Below are positions 33,523-44,028 of a DNA stretch of 64,000 nucleotides, one piece after another. Every line of letters starts with the position of its first letter. Position 1 is the stretch's first letter. The notes under the pieces are model-generated. The model saw nothing but the letters and a program-made list of their open reading frames with translations. It searched no databases and was not told the DNA's origin. The DNA lies in assembly GCA_963575645.1 (NCBI GenBank), contig OY754465.1, forward strand, positions 42,434,401-42,498,400. The letters run 5' to 3'. Origin of the DNA: Xanthostigma xanthostigma (lineage: Eukaryota > Arthropoda > Insecta > Raphidioptera > Raphidiidae). The translations under genes were made by a program, and so were the position numbers.

Positions 33523-34295
33523 TTATTTATTTATTTATTTATTTATTTTCCTCAATAAAATATACAAAATATACAAATAGAGGATATCCTGCCCAACTTG
33601 GGTGACCAGTGCTAGGGCAGGAGTCCAAAATTATTACTGCAGACGTGCTTATTAAATAAATGAAAATGAAAATAAAGAAAAATAATAATTATAATAATAA
33701 ATTAAACATTTTATATGTTATAAATAATATATGTGTTAATAGCCATTCAGTTAGTCCAGTCAGATTAGTTGAGGATGTTGTATATAATTTTTGATTTCTC
33801 GTCATGGAACAGCCAGTTGAATATTTTTTTATTGAAAGTTTTTATATTTTGAATTGTTTTGAGCTTTACAGGTATGTTGTTATATAGTTTGGGACCAAGG
33901 AATACCGCGTGGTTTTGGCTGAAAGTTTTCGTCATTTTTGGTACTTGTATATTATTAGGATTGTAGGACATCATTCTTGTTTTATAAGGATGATGATAAG
34001 GGACATGGTTTTCAGGTTTTTTATGAAACATGGATAGAACTGCTTTGGCATATAACTGTGTAATATTCAATATTCGAAATTTATTGAACAGTTCTGAGGA
34101 GGGGTAAAGTCGGGGTTTTTTATGGATTATCCGGAGTAGGAGTTTTTGACTGGAAACAAGTATTTATAATATTGATTTGTAGGTGCCACCCCAGACAGTT
34201 ATACCATAACTAATTACAGACTGGCATAGAGCAAAGTATACTTGCCTCAACAAATCTATGTGTAGTATGTTTCTTAGTAGGAGGATGTGCAAAAT
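33523..34295 (-). mobile_element. 5'-truncated LINE (Jockey/CR1 type), RT end and 3' tail
   Basis: On the - strand about 34290-33765 encodes the end of a non-LTR reverse transcriptase: LLRQVYFALCQSVISYGITV, WGGTYKSIL, then SSQKLLLRIIHKKPRLYPSS, LFNKFRILNITQLYAKAVL, and later FLGPKLYNNIPVKLKTIQN. 'LR.LYFALFQS.LSYGI..WGG' is diagnostic for this region in Jockey/CR1-like ORF2. One stop lies between the two blocks. The 3' untranslated part (GGGCAGGATATCCTCTATTT) ends in a run of AAAT units at 33523-33548, the usual simple-repeat tail. Catalytic RT motifs and the endonuclease are missing. It lies about 90 bp before the acceptor site of the host exon. Confidence 0.85.
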
Positions 34296-34383
34296 TAATA
34301 ATTAATATTCATTTTACAATGTTCCGTTGCAATTAATCGCATAATAATGATACTAATTTGTGAATGTTTCTTGTATTTTTCAG

Positions 34384-34567
34384 GTGATTCTGCAATGCCG
34401 GGGCTATAGCAGTGACTATGGGAACAGAGGGATGGGCATGCGCGCGGACCAAGGGGGCAGTTTGTGTCGCCAGGCAGTGACCCTCACAGTCAACACCTTT
34501 AGTCTCGGCGTAGGCTTCCTTACGTTTGCCGTTCTTTCGTGCCTATTTCTGATTATACCCCCTCCAG
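34384..34567 (+). CDS. Internal exon of an unidentified membrane-protein gene
   Basis: This is the only stretch that looks like a host coding exon. It is GC-rich against its AT-rich flanks, is preceded by a pyrimidine-rich acceptor (TTTCTTGTATTTTTCAG) and followed by a strong donor (CCAG then GTATGT). It is 184 nt, starts on a codon boundary if the open frame is used and ends after one base of the next codon (phase 1). The product has about 38 mostly polar residues with CRGYSSDYGNRGMGMRADQG and a second cysteine (SLCRQ), then a hydrophobic run FSLGVGFLTFAVLSCLFLII of about 20 residues, then PPP. This fits an extracellular or cytoplasmic segment leading into one membrane helix. I do not recognise the protein family. 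Neighbouring exons must lie outside the window or were not detected, so the introns on both sides are very long. Confidence 0.7.
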
Positions 34568-34599
34568 GTATGTATTTTTCAACAATTAACTTACAGGCC

Positions 34600-35971
34600 T
34601 AGTTTACATTGGTAATGTTAGTTGTAGCGTACAAAGTATGGAGGGTAGAGGTTAAGGAGAACCATCTCTGTGTACGAAAAAGTGTCCGTCAAAAAGCGTT
34701 AAATAAGGGGACCGCCACTGTCGTAAAAGGATAAATTTTAAAGCAGTCGTATGGAGAGCAAATATTATTAGAGTAGGATAGAAAAGTAAACGAGGAAAGA
34801 AAAATTCCCGCTTTTTTATGACCCACTTTACGAAAGTAAAAAAAAAATGAAAAATAATATGATATAAAATTAATGTTTGATTTAAATATCATTTTTAAAC
34901 GTGATATTATCCATTTAGTACTAAATAAACGATTATAATGATATGAATAAACTATAAAATGACTAAACAGTATTGGTAAAAGCTAACAAAAATTAAATCA
35001 CTCTCAACACTATCTCACAGCAGGTTTTTAGGTTATATTTATTAAATTATTTTGGACTACGTAAACAGTTTAGATTAGGTATATATACTACAGTGTTGTT
35101 AACGACTCTAATCATTAAAAATACTAAATTTTCCAACTCAGCGCACTTCAATTCGTTTATAACTGCAATGGAGGGTAAACAACTGCTAAATTCATTGTAT
35201 ATTCTGATAATAATAATAATAATCTTTATTTATATAATACAATAATTGTATGTAAACACACCGCTAGCGCCATTCCGGACGATTTTTGAACTGTTATTTA
35301 CAGCATTTAGATGGACACTTTTTCAACTTATCTTCCATATAAGATAGTCCTCCTTATCTCTACCCTCTATACTCTATAGTACAGAGGTACGGTATTGTTA
35401 CACGGACGTTGAGGTGGGTCAATATTACTCGAATATGTAACGCATGATATTTCCATGTTTTTTTTAATACATACGTTCTCTCTGTTATTATTTAGCATAC
35501 TAGCAGTGTAGCACCCATATCTTCAGAATAAAAGAAACAACATAAGGAACATTTGATAAAACAAATTAAGCTTTTACATAAACTCACAAAAACAATAAAA
35601 AAATTGAGATCCTTTACGTTTTTATCACTAACTAGTCAGTTATTTATGGCATTTTTATAAATCAAATAAAAATATCTTTAAAAAAAGGATAATAAAGCTA
35701 ATCAGCATCCTCATTGTAAAATACAATCACAGCAGAAAGATGTGAGGTGTGAGGATGAGTCACATTTACCTTTTTGAGAATTACGCACGTATAGCTCCTA
35801 GTGCGGCCAGCGCCAGACTGACTTCTGTTAAAAAACGTTTAGAATACTGTATTGGCTCCAGCTACTGAGAAGAACGGCAAGGTCGCGCGCATATATTTGA
35901 ATTTATAAACATTCCAGGACATTTTGACCCAATCTCAATGACGCCGGGTTAATCTTCTTCTGTATATTATA
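34600..35971. other. Probable intron after the membrane-protein exon
   Basis: No second exon recognised. A short (AAT)n run lies at 35208-35222. At 34640-34690 and 35345-35375 there are related phrases (GTATGGAGGGTAGAGGTTAA and TTATCTCTACCCTCTATACT), inverted to each other, which may mark the ends of a small repeat unit. Confidence 0.4.
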
Positions 35972-36746
35972 CTAGCGGTCCCGTCCGGTTTTACCCGGGT
36001 GCAAAAGAACGAATGGGGAAGGAAGGGACATGAGTACGCACATTCATTTTAGTTTATCGAGATGATTGTTGGGTCCAAATGTTTTGCAGTTTTCGGCAGC
36101 TCCTGCTTTATTACTTATTTTAAACTCAAACCTCCATTTTTGATGAAAATATTTTTTTTAAGTAATAATTATTTCTTTTAAATCAATAATTACTGTATAA
36201 CTAATAATATATAATAAATATTTAATTGAAAACACTGTAGGAAAATTATTTTTATATATAGGTACTGTAATTGTTTTCAAATGAGCTATTATTTAGATTT
36301 ATTTAATTTTAATTAGTTGTAAATAAAACTAAAATAAATTTAAATGATAGCCTTAGAAAAAAGCAATGTAGAAAATAAAAAAAAAAAAACATTAAAAACA
36401 TATTCGTCCAAGGTGGGACTCAAACCCACGACCCTGAGATTAAGAGTCGAGCGCGCTACCGACTTAGCTAACCGAGATTCGGTATATGCGCCGCTAATAT
36501 TGGGATATTCTGTTAGAGCATTTCACCTGAATATAAGTATATGGTGAAAAATGTTGACTGACATTCTGCAACATTTTTCATTGATTTTCCGCTTCTATTC
36601 GTCGTAACGTGATATTATATAGCCTATAGCCTTCCTCGATAAATGGGCTATCCAACAAAAAAAATGTTTTTCAATTCGAACCAGTAGTTCCTGAGATTAG
36701 CGCGTTCAAACAAACAAACTCTTCTGCTTTATATATTAGTATAGAT
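35972..36746 (-). mobile_element. CTAGT-ended repeat with tRNA-Lys-like insert, copy 2
   Basis: Same plan as 6298-7011: on the - strand the head TATCTATACTAATATATAAA, GGATAGCCCATTTATCGAGG, then a tRNA-Lys-like unit, an AT-rich tail and the end CGGGTAAAACCGGACGGGAC, CGCTAGT. The flanking AT-rich segment (TTCAAATGAGCTATTATTTA) is shared with copy 1, which shows that the insert moves with the element. Confidence 0.6.
36405..36477 (-). pseudogene. tRNA-Lys-like segment, second copy
   Basis: Read on the - strand it has CGGTTAGCTAAGTCGGTAGC, GCTCGACTCTTAATCTCAGG, GTCGTGGGTTTGAGTCCCAC. The anticodon loop has CTCTTAA (CTT, lysine) and the anticodon arm is closer to a true tRNA-Lys than in copy 1, but the acceptor stem is damaged (TCTCGGT against TTGGACG). 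Not a working gene. Confidence 0.65.
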
Positions 36747-36749
36747 AAA

Positions 36750-37368
36750 AGGAAACCGTGACCGTCTGACTGACTGATCAACGCACAGCTCAAACCACTG
36801 GACGGATTGGGCTGACAGTTGGCACACGGATAGTTATTATGACGTAGACATCCGCTGAGCACATATTTTTTAAAATTCAGACCCTAAAAAGGTGTAACGG
36901 GTGTTCAAAAATCATATAAGATAAATGTATCAATTCGAAAATGCGCAGGATTATTACTGTCAACAAATAAATAAACACGCGTTTCATTCTTTTTCAAAAA
37001 CGTCAGAGGGTGAATAGAGGTAAATAGTCAAAAATTTAACAAAGGAGTCATTTTCAAGTTTCGTCGGGACGTTGATCATATTGTGAATGTCATCAATTTT
37101 GAATTTTATTACACTTGAATAACAAAACAGTTCTAAAAAGTCATAATTTATTATTATTGCTCACGCGTAAGCTCGCCCAGTAGTTTGGGTATTCTGGCAC
37201 CAACAAATAGATTAGTGAAGAATATTATCAATAAAAAAGTTTTGTAGATACTAATATTTTTTTCTATTAATATGACCATATTCTTTGAACCTAAAATTAA
37301 AACGCTAAACTAAAACGTATCAATCAAAGTCTAACTTGGCGCGAGCGAAACCGCGGGGAAAAGCTAGT
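36750..37368 (+). mobile_element. Lep1-type Helitron-like element, interrupted
   Basis: Front part: CCGTCTGACTGACTGATCAA, CGCACAGCTCAAACCACTGG, ACGGATTGGGCTGACAGTTG, TATTATGACGTAGACATCCG. End: TTGGCGCGAGCGAAACCGCG, GGGAAAAGCTAGT. These two blocks are the known two sides of the common lepidopteran repeat 'CAACGCACAGCTCAAAC...ACTGGACGGA ... GAAGCCGCGGGCA.AGCTAGT'. About 400 bp between them is AT-rich and unassigned, probably a later insertion. Confidence 0.65.
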
Positions 37369-37383
37369 GTAATATATACTTAA

Positions 37384-37787
37384 CACTTGTATATTGCTAG
37401 TAGGTACCTGGAAAAGGATGACGACCCAACGGCGCAGAAATACATATGTCTTGTCTCCGTCAAATGTTATGCGCATGTCCGAGAATGGAACATGCTCACA
37501 AGCGTGCGTCAGTTTATAAACCGTCTGTCAGTTTATGTTTGTGCGTCAAAATTCATTCAATTTAAAATTTAGATTGATTTGTTAGTTTCAAATTGATATT
37601 GAGTATTTGCTCATATCTAATACTTATTTTATACGTTGAATACTGAAAGATTATTGGAAACACTTACCCACATCCCCACTACAATCGCAACGCTCGAGTA
37701 ATGTGAGATAGAATTATGCAGTTGCTGTCTCTCTTGATCGGCAGCACTTCCACTTACGGGAACTAGCAATATAGGAGTATTAAGTGT
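37384..37787. mobile_element. 400-bp TIR element, family with 48632-48971
   Basis: Ends CACTTGTATATTGCTAGTAG and CTAGCAATATAGGAGTATTA, AGTG are inverted. The inside has ATGTTATGCGCATGTCCGAG and CAGCACTTCCACTTACGGGA. The element at 48632 has the same ends and the phrase GACATGCGCATGAGAC and CCGTAAGTGGAAG. A 61-codon frame inside is not a gene. Confidence 0.65.
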
Positions 37788-37789
37788 AT

Positions 37790-39215
37790 CCAACATTAAA
37801 GAATTTTAAATCAATCCTTCTCGAATAATAATTAATCGAATGAAACGATAGCTATTTTTTAAACTGTGTGTACATGTATATAACATCATTTTTTGTAAAA
37901 TTTCCACATCGAAACAACTTTTTTCTACGTTCCTTGCTCTAAATTTATCTCAAAAAGCGATCTTTGTCTATGTAGAACTTTGGTTTTTGTGAGTACAATC
38001 TAATGTTCTACATGACAGAGAGTTTGACAACGACAGTAGACTGCTTTTACATGTATGAAAACTATAATCTAAGGTCATTGTTAAATCAATTTTTTTGACA
38101 CTGCTTTCTGCAATCCAGCATAGATGGTAGTTCAAGTAGATTTGAATTTAATTTCCTCATCGTCTCTCAGTTTATATTTCGCTTGCGTTCTCTTGTATTA
38201 AATTTGATGATCTTCATTATTATTCCATAATAATTTTTACTAAAAATGTTTAAAAAGTATCTTTAATAAGTTTCGTTTATTAAAATGCGTACTTTTAACA
38301 ATTTAGAACTGAAATACACTTACCAATGTGAAATCGAACAAAGAAAAACAAAATAATAAAATTTTGCTGTTGAACATTTTCGTTGATAAAGTATAGAATG
38401 TATAGCAATATCCACCAGGGGCGGTTTGTCGAGATATGCAATTTTACCTTTATCGGAATCACAGTTGTTTTATTTACCTAATACTACTTTAAAAGATAAC
38501 GACCTGTATAGGGTTACCACTTACCATTGTTTAGATGGCTCATCTATTACAAATCTCCAGTCCTCGAACTCGAATTCGAGACCTGGTAAACGTTAAAAGT
38601 GTCCTTTATAGCAAAAACAATATGTAAACAGTTAGATTCGAATATTACAGCTAACAATTAACATATTACTTCGAAAATTGACAGCTGACATGGAATATAG
38701 CTGATTTGCGAGATATCTGTTAATATTTAAATAAGTTGTTTTGGCAAAAATTCGGGAGGAGGGTCATTGTAGATGCTTGGGCAGTAAAATGTAGGGAATT
38801 GATGGATACAACTTTACTGACTCCACGTACAACTTTTTGCAGGATAAGATAAAATAAAAATTATTAACTCAAACTATAATTTTGAAAGAACGTGGGTATA
38901 GAACAGGCTTGGGCAAATGGCGGCCCGCGAAGCATTTTATAAATGATTATTAAGAGCGAAAATAGTTTGCCAATATAATTTGGCGCATAAAATATTTTTT
39001 AGAAAATAGTAAATTGCAAGGGCCACAACAGACAAAAAAAGACCTTTTTGTTGCAGAAGTAAAAGGACCTTTTTTTTCGCTCTCCAAATTTTTGACCCAC
39101 GGTCAAATTTTCATCAGCAATGTGGCCCGACTATTAAAAGATTTGCCCGCCCCTGGTATAGAAGATAGAAAAAAAGCGTTAAAGATTACCTGTTATCTTA
39201 AAATAAAGCATAATT
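37790..39215. other. Non-coding DNA with a dispersed repeat piece
   Basis: The part at 37965-38125 (AATGTTCTACATGACAGAGA, GTTTGACAACGACAG, CTTTCTGCAATCCAGCATAG) is the inverse of 58665-58760 (ATGCTGGATTGCAGAAAGCA, TTGTCAAACTCTCTGTCAT), so a moderately repeated family is present. The 38910-39160 part contains GGCTTGGGCAAATGGCGGCC and GCCCGCCCCTGGTATAGAAG, which resembles the ends of hAT-type elements. No exon. Confidence 0.4.
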
Positions 39216-39220
39216 AGGCA

Positions 39221-40054
39221 AGACGGCGAGGAGTTTTTTCGGGCACAGGCGAGATTATTGTTGGAATCACTTCGTTTTAGGGTGTAGTTCAACTCCCTAA
39301 GTTTGCTTGCAAATTGTTGGTGTGCTTGATTTTATAATTTGCAATTAGTGAAGAAAATAGTGCTTTTTTCTCTATTTCCTTTAATATCTCCGTTCCTCTT
39401 GACTTTTAGTATAGCATATGCATTGAGAAAGTTGTTCCTTATGAAATTTCCTAAAAAATAAGCACTGACAGAGGTTGCTAAGTGCAATTGTTAACTTACA
39501 AATAGCCCCGAAAGTTAAAAAAGCACGTTTTTTTCACTATTTTTTTACTAAGAAATGACCTCACATAGATGGCTGAAAATTTTCAAAAATGATGTCTATG
39601 TTGACCCAAAAATGCATGAATAATTTTAGCGTCATCGGTCAATTACTTCTCGAGTAATTAACGATCACTTTTTTTTTTGTTTCGTTAATTGCAAATTGCG
39701 CCATTTTTTTCACAAACGGGTTTCGCTAGTCGGATCAAGCCAGAAAAATCACAAATCCATTAAACTTTAGTATCCTGTTGGAATTTTTGGAAAAAATTAT
39801 TTCTAACCGATTTTATAACGATTGAATATTGGAAAAGTTATATGGTTTTATACGTTTGTCTAAAATTGATATCGCTGAAGAAATCGTTACAAAATTGGTT
39901 AGAATTATTTTTTTCCAAAAATTCCAACGGCACACCAACAATTTGTAAGCAAACTTAGGGAGTTGAACTACACCCTAAAACGAAGCGATTCCAACAAGAA
40001 TCTCGCCTGTGCCCGAATAATGCACTTTTTAATGTTTTTACCTCCTCGCCGTCT
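39221..40054. mobile_element. 830-bp TIR element with nested inner inverted repeat
   Basis: Left end AGACGGCGAGGAGTTTTTTC, GGGCACAGGCGAGATTATTG, TTGGAATCACTTCGTTTTAG, GGTGTAGTTCAACTCCCTAA, GTTTGCTTGCAAATTGTTGG. Right end is the inverse, CCAACAATTTGTAAGCAAAC ... CTCCTCGCCGTCT. The arms are about 110 bp. Just inside the right arm, 39776-39937 holds a second inverted pair (TGTTGGAATTTTTGGAAAAA / TTTTTCCAAAAATTCCAACG). No transposase, so non-autonomous. Confidence 0.8.
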
Positions 40055-40059
40055 AGTCT

Positions 40060-40620
40060 ATAATATATATATATTCAAAATTGGGAAACATTGTCGCTGT
40101 CACATGTGTGGTGTTCAGCAAAAGTAAACCAAAGTTCATCTCTACTTGATCAGTTATCAAACATGAGGATATTTACATTTTATAATATATAATAATTGAC
40201 GAGTCGCCGCTGATTGTTATAATTCATCCTACTACAGTCGCCATCTTTATCTTTCAGAATTCACTTGTTTTCATTCTACATAAACTTTAACAACTTGAGG
40301 ATTTAATGAGATTAAATTATAGCACATTGCAAATCAGGTCTATTTACTCGAATTGTTTTCATATTCTGTCGCCTGTTGATACTGTTTTATATACGAAGTA
40401 AGTGAGATATATTTTATTGTTGTCATCAGTTGAAGGAATGAGAAAATGAAAAATTACCTGTTATTATATTCAGTGGCGTCAGAATATTTTACAAAATTAA
40501 ACCTGATGACATTTTTATTTCAATCTCAGAAATAATTGTCAAAGCATAAAAATATTATCAAAGATTAGGTATTTTGTAACTGATGATTTAAAATTAAAAT
40601 TATGCTGATTGCTTGTTAAC
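40060..40620. other. Non-coding DNA, nothing recognised
   Basis: AT-rich, with no exon or repeat family seen. Confidence 0.35.
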
Positions 40621-40622
40621 TT

Positions 40623-41172
40623 GTTAGGGTTCAGTACCCGAAGGGTGCCCAACGGGACTCTATTACTAAGCCTCCGCCGTCCGTCTGTCAGCGAGTTGAA
40701 ATTTTCCCAAAGTGTGTATTTCTATTGCCTCTATAACAACAAATAATGAAAAACCAATTTTTTTATATACTATAAACCGCAACAACGTGATACGCATGTA
40801 CACAGTAACAGTTCTAATACAAAACAAGCGTCCGCTAACGGTGCGTGTATACAGCAGTATACTTGAACATTTACTAAAATACAATCATAAGAAACTCTCG
40901 CATACAGCACGGTACGATCGCTAGGCTAACAGATATAGCTACGATATACAGTAGTTCGGGTAGTTCATCTGCACTCATTGCATTTATACACTGAGTTGGT
41001 AAACTGACCGCGACTTATGTCGATGTATGGAAACAACAGTTTTCCAACGGCAAAACGAAAAAAAAACTTCGAGATTCGATTTCCGTGATGAACGAACTAT
41101 TTAAATACCTACAAGTTTGTACGAAACCTTCGGTGCGCGAGTACGGTTCGCACTTGGCCGGTTTTTTTTTAT
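40623..41172 (+). mobile_element. Lepidopteran-type dispersed repeat ending in GGCCGGTTTT, full-length copy
   Basis: Starts TTAGGGTTCAGTACCCGAAG, GGTGCCCAACGGGACTCTAT, TACTAAGCCTCCGCCGTCCG and ends TTTGTACGAAACCTTCGGTG, CGCGAGTACGGTTCGCACTT, GGCCGGTTTTTTTT. Both ends match the widespread moth and butterfly repeat that I know from gene introns and untranslated regions. The T run at the end would be an A tail on the other strand only if the element reads backwards; orientation is therefore uncertain. The frames of about 70 codons within are not genes. Confidence 0.7.
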
Positions 41173-41174
41173 CA

Positions 41175-41905
41175 ATTTGCATAATAAATAGGTTAACTAG
41201 AATTTAAACGTTGATGTATTTTTTGTAATTTTAAAAAATTGGAGATTTAAACTTTTGTAAAATTGATGCGGAACTTTAAGGGAAAAGGCATACCATTTTA
41301 AGACTTCATAAGGAATATTTATATTTTTGAAATGTGTTGTCTGTTTTAGGACATACATTTTTGCGAAACAACAAATTTTGAAAATATTTATGCGGTGAAA
41401 AAATGATAAATTAAACAAGAAACTGATTGATGTGTTTACTAGGTGTACGTATAGATAGTTTTGGCATTTGACTTGAACTCATCTACTTTATATTATGTAA
41501 AACATCTTATTAGCTATGTCAGATTTTTATTGCGCTTCTCTAAAAAAGATTTATGAGGTGATAAGTTGAACAATTCAAGTGCAATAAAAAACAGTGTATA
41601 TAAATAAATGAAGGTAGCTTTAAAAAGACGATAATAATTATTACAAATGTTTTATTGAGATGCCTCTTTAATTAAAAAGACGTTGTTTATCGCCCAAACC
41701 GAATTTTCAATATGCACGTTACAGGGGATGAAAAATTTTTATGTATATATTTTGAAAACGCACAAGCTAGAAACGTGAAGAAATACTCTTCTTAAAAAAT
41801 AGAAAAAGTTGGTATATATGCTTTTTCGAAACAAATTTCCAATCAGGAAATTAGAAAGGGGTCGTTTTTAGAGTCACTAGAACTCTCAAATATTTAATTT
41901 TTAAA
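41175..41905. other. Non-coding DNA, nothing recognised
   Basis: No exon or family identified. Confidence 0.35.
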
Positions 41906-41907
41906 TG

Positions 41908-42346
41908 CAGGATGATTTTTTAACAGCGTGTAGAAATCAAATACACGAATAAATTTCAAGTAACTTTTTTATCAAAACTCAAAAATGACAGAAGAACGGG
42001 CTTTCGACGTTTTATTAAATTTTATCAAATTTTGAGGTTGGTCCTGGCGTTATGTTATGTCATTATCAAGTATTCACAGAAATTGTTCTAAGTTGTCCCC
42101 GTTTTGTTGCACACAAAGATGAGTGCGGCGTAGCCTAACTTCTGTACATACTTGTATAATAGCGAATTATTTGAGATGCATTTTCAATCATTTCTTCACG
42201 TGTGTTAACCAGGTTTATGAATGAATTAAATAAAATTTAAAAAATTATATTAAACTTTGAACGGCTGTTTCTTTCTTGTTTTTGAGTTCGTTTATTTGAT
42301 TTCTACACGCTGTTAAAAAAGAAGAATCAACTTAAAAATCATCCTG
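41908..42346. mobile_element. 440-bp TIR element
   Basis: Left end CAGGATGATTTTTTAACAGC, GTGTAGAAATCAAATACACG; right end CGTTTATTTGATTTCTACAC, GCTGTTAAAAAAGAAGAATC, AACTTAAAAATCATCCTG. The right arm has about 14 extra bases near the tip. The inside is AT-rich without a transposase. Confidence 0.7.
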
Positions 42347-42563
42347 TATATTTTATTCACGTTCTAATTTTGTCTGTAAATCTATAATCTAACCCCCCCC
42401 CCACTGGGCGCATGTAACCCTTCCACATGGTTAAATTCAAATTTATATTTATGCATGTTACTCGTAACTGACTTCTTTTTACACTATACGGTTATAACCT
42501 TACGGCAAAAACAAAGCGGCGACATACTTTTAGTGGTGTGAAAAAACCATATTTCCACATTAA

Positions 42564-42981
42564 GAGTATTCGTCCCTCAAATACCCCCTGCACCCTTCAT
42601 CTCAAATCTTTTCCCCTCGCCTAAAAACGGTTCGCGCTCTCCCGACGCTATTTTTAAAGCTAGAGGGTTATGGTAAACGCCAAATGAAAGACAAAGAATC
42701 AGACTACAGATCCTTCAGGCGAATTTTTTGAAAAAAATTCATGAAAAAACTTACAACCTTTTGAAAAAAATAATAAGTTACGTAATATTTCACACGTAGG
42801 CGAAACTGTTTTTCAAAAAAATCGCCTGAAGGATACGTAGTTTGATTCTTTGTCTTTTATTTGGCGTTTACCAGAACCCTCTAGCTTTAAAAATAGCGTC
42901 GGGAGAGCGCGAACCGTTTTTAGGCGAGGGGAAAAGATTTGAGATGAAGGGTGCAGGGGGTGTTTGCAGGGACGAATACTC
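42564..42981. mobile_element. 418-bp palindromic MITE with TTAA target sites
   Basis: TTAA at 42560-42563 and 42982-42985 flank the inverted ends GAGTATTCGTCCC and GGGACGAATACTC. The arms run about 180 bp inward: CCTGCACCCTTCATCTCAAA, CTTTTCCCCTCGCCTAAAAA, CGGTTCGCGCTCTCCCGACG, with the inverse on the right. The TTAA duplication is the mark of piggyBac-type insertion, although the terminal bases are not the usual CCC. No coding content. Confidence 0.85.
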
Positions 42982-42985
42982 TTAA

Positions 42986-43300
42986 ACGATCAGTGTGCCC
43001 GTATGGCAGCCGTGCACTGCCACTGCAATCGACAGCACCCGGACAGCAACCGTAAGCTTTGTGGCGTAGGTACTTACGTTACCAAATGTACGTTTCCGCA
43101 TTACAGGATTTTATGCATTCATGGAGCATGCAGATAATGGCAAGCATCTCAATTCTTGTTTTGGCGCTGAAGAGTATCCTTGAGTTTTCCATCCTCAATT
43201 AAAGTATAAAATAAGCCCGATTCGTACGTCTTTTACTGATAGAATGCACCAAACAAAGCCGATTCCGTTGTCAGCTCTTCCGACGACGTTTGTATATTGA
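42986..43300. other. GC-richer unassigned segment
   Basis: CCCGTATGGCAGCCGTGCAC, TGCCACTGCAATCGACAGCA, CCCGGACAGCAACCGTAAGC has higher GC than its surroundings but no usable open frame or convincing splice sites. It may be a remnant of a repeat. Confidence 0.3.
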
Positions 43301-43415
43301 ACTAGCGGCCTGGTCCGACTTTGCTCGAATTTTTAGATTGCCACCGTTTTTTCGTCGATTTACGTTGCAAAATTGATATCCACGAAAAGCGCTTAACATT
43401 AAAATGGGTATAGGA
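43301..43415 (-). mobile_element. CTAGT-ended Helitron-like fragment
   Basis: ACTAGCGGCCTGGTCCGACT, TTGCTCGAATTTTTAGATTG, CCACCGTTTTTTCGTCGATT, ACGTTGCAAAATTGATATCC, CACGAAAAGCG is the 3' half of the family seen complete at 16634 and 55578. The LTR element starts 75 bp to its right. Confidence 0.65.
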
Positions 43416-43489
43416 ATCTATCCTTAAAAGATAAACATATGCCATCGCAGACTTTTCTGTAAATCTATAAAAAAGGAACAATATTGTTC

Positions 43490-44026
43490 TGTAACGATTC
43501 AAAACTTTTATATTACATTGTACGTAGTTTAGAGGTAATAATTAGAATTGGGTATTTACTGTACTTGTCTATTTGTTTTGTCACGGCGCGTGTCAATTTT
43601 GGTTTTGGCATGTTGAACGACGCAGTGAAATAAAGAAAAAAAATATGTTTTTTGTCTGAAAAAAGGCAGTAGGTTTTAAAAGGTTGAAATAGGATGTATT
43701 AAAAATAAGCTGTGAAAAAGTGTTGAAATATTTCTTTTAAATCACATCAGGGAGAATCTGGAGTACTTGGTGATCTACCGATCCAAATTTCTTTCTGCAT
43801 GTGTCGTTTAATTGATTATTTTTCACTTTGTCAATTCCAATCACATTAAAATATCAGAAATTTTCTGTGTGTACATTCTAAGATATCTTGTTCACAACAA
43901 TTTTATAATAAAACATTCAAAATAAATATTTTAAATTGTTTATTAATTTTATTAAAATTTATTTTATATTATATTACGAGACGATTACGTGAGCTTATCC
44001 GAAAAAGTCCAAAGTTAATCGTTTCA
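43490..44026 (+). repeat. 5' LTR, 537 bp
   Basis: Begins TGTAACGATTCAAAAC and ends GTTAATCGTTTCA; the short end inverted repeat is TGTAACGATT / AATCGTTTCA with one mismatch. It contains TCACGGCGCGTGTCAATTTT and, near the end, an AATAAA (in TTCAAAATAAATATTTT). Nearly identical to the 3' copy. Confidence 0.95.
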
Positions 44027-44028
44027 TT

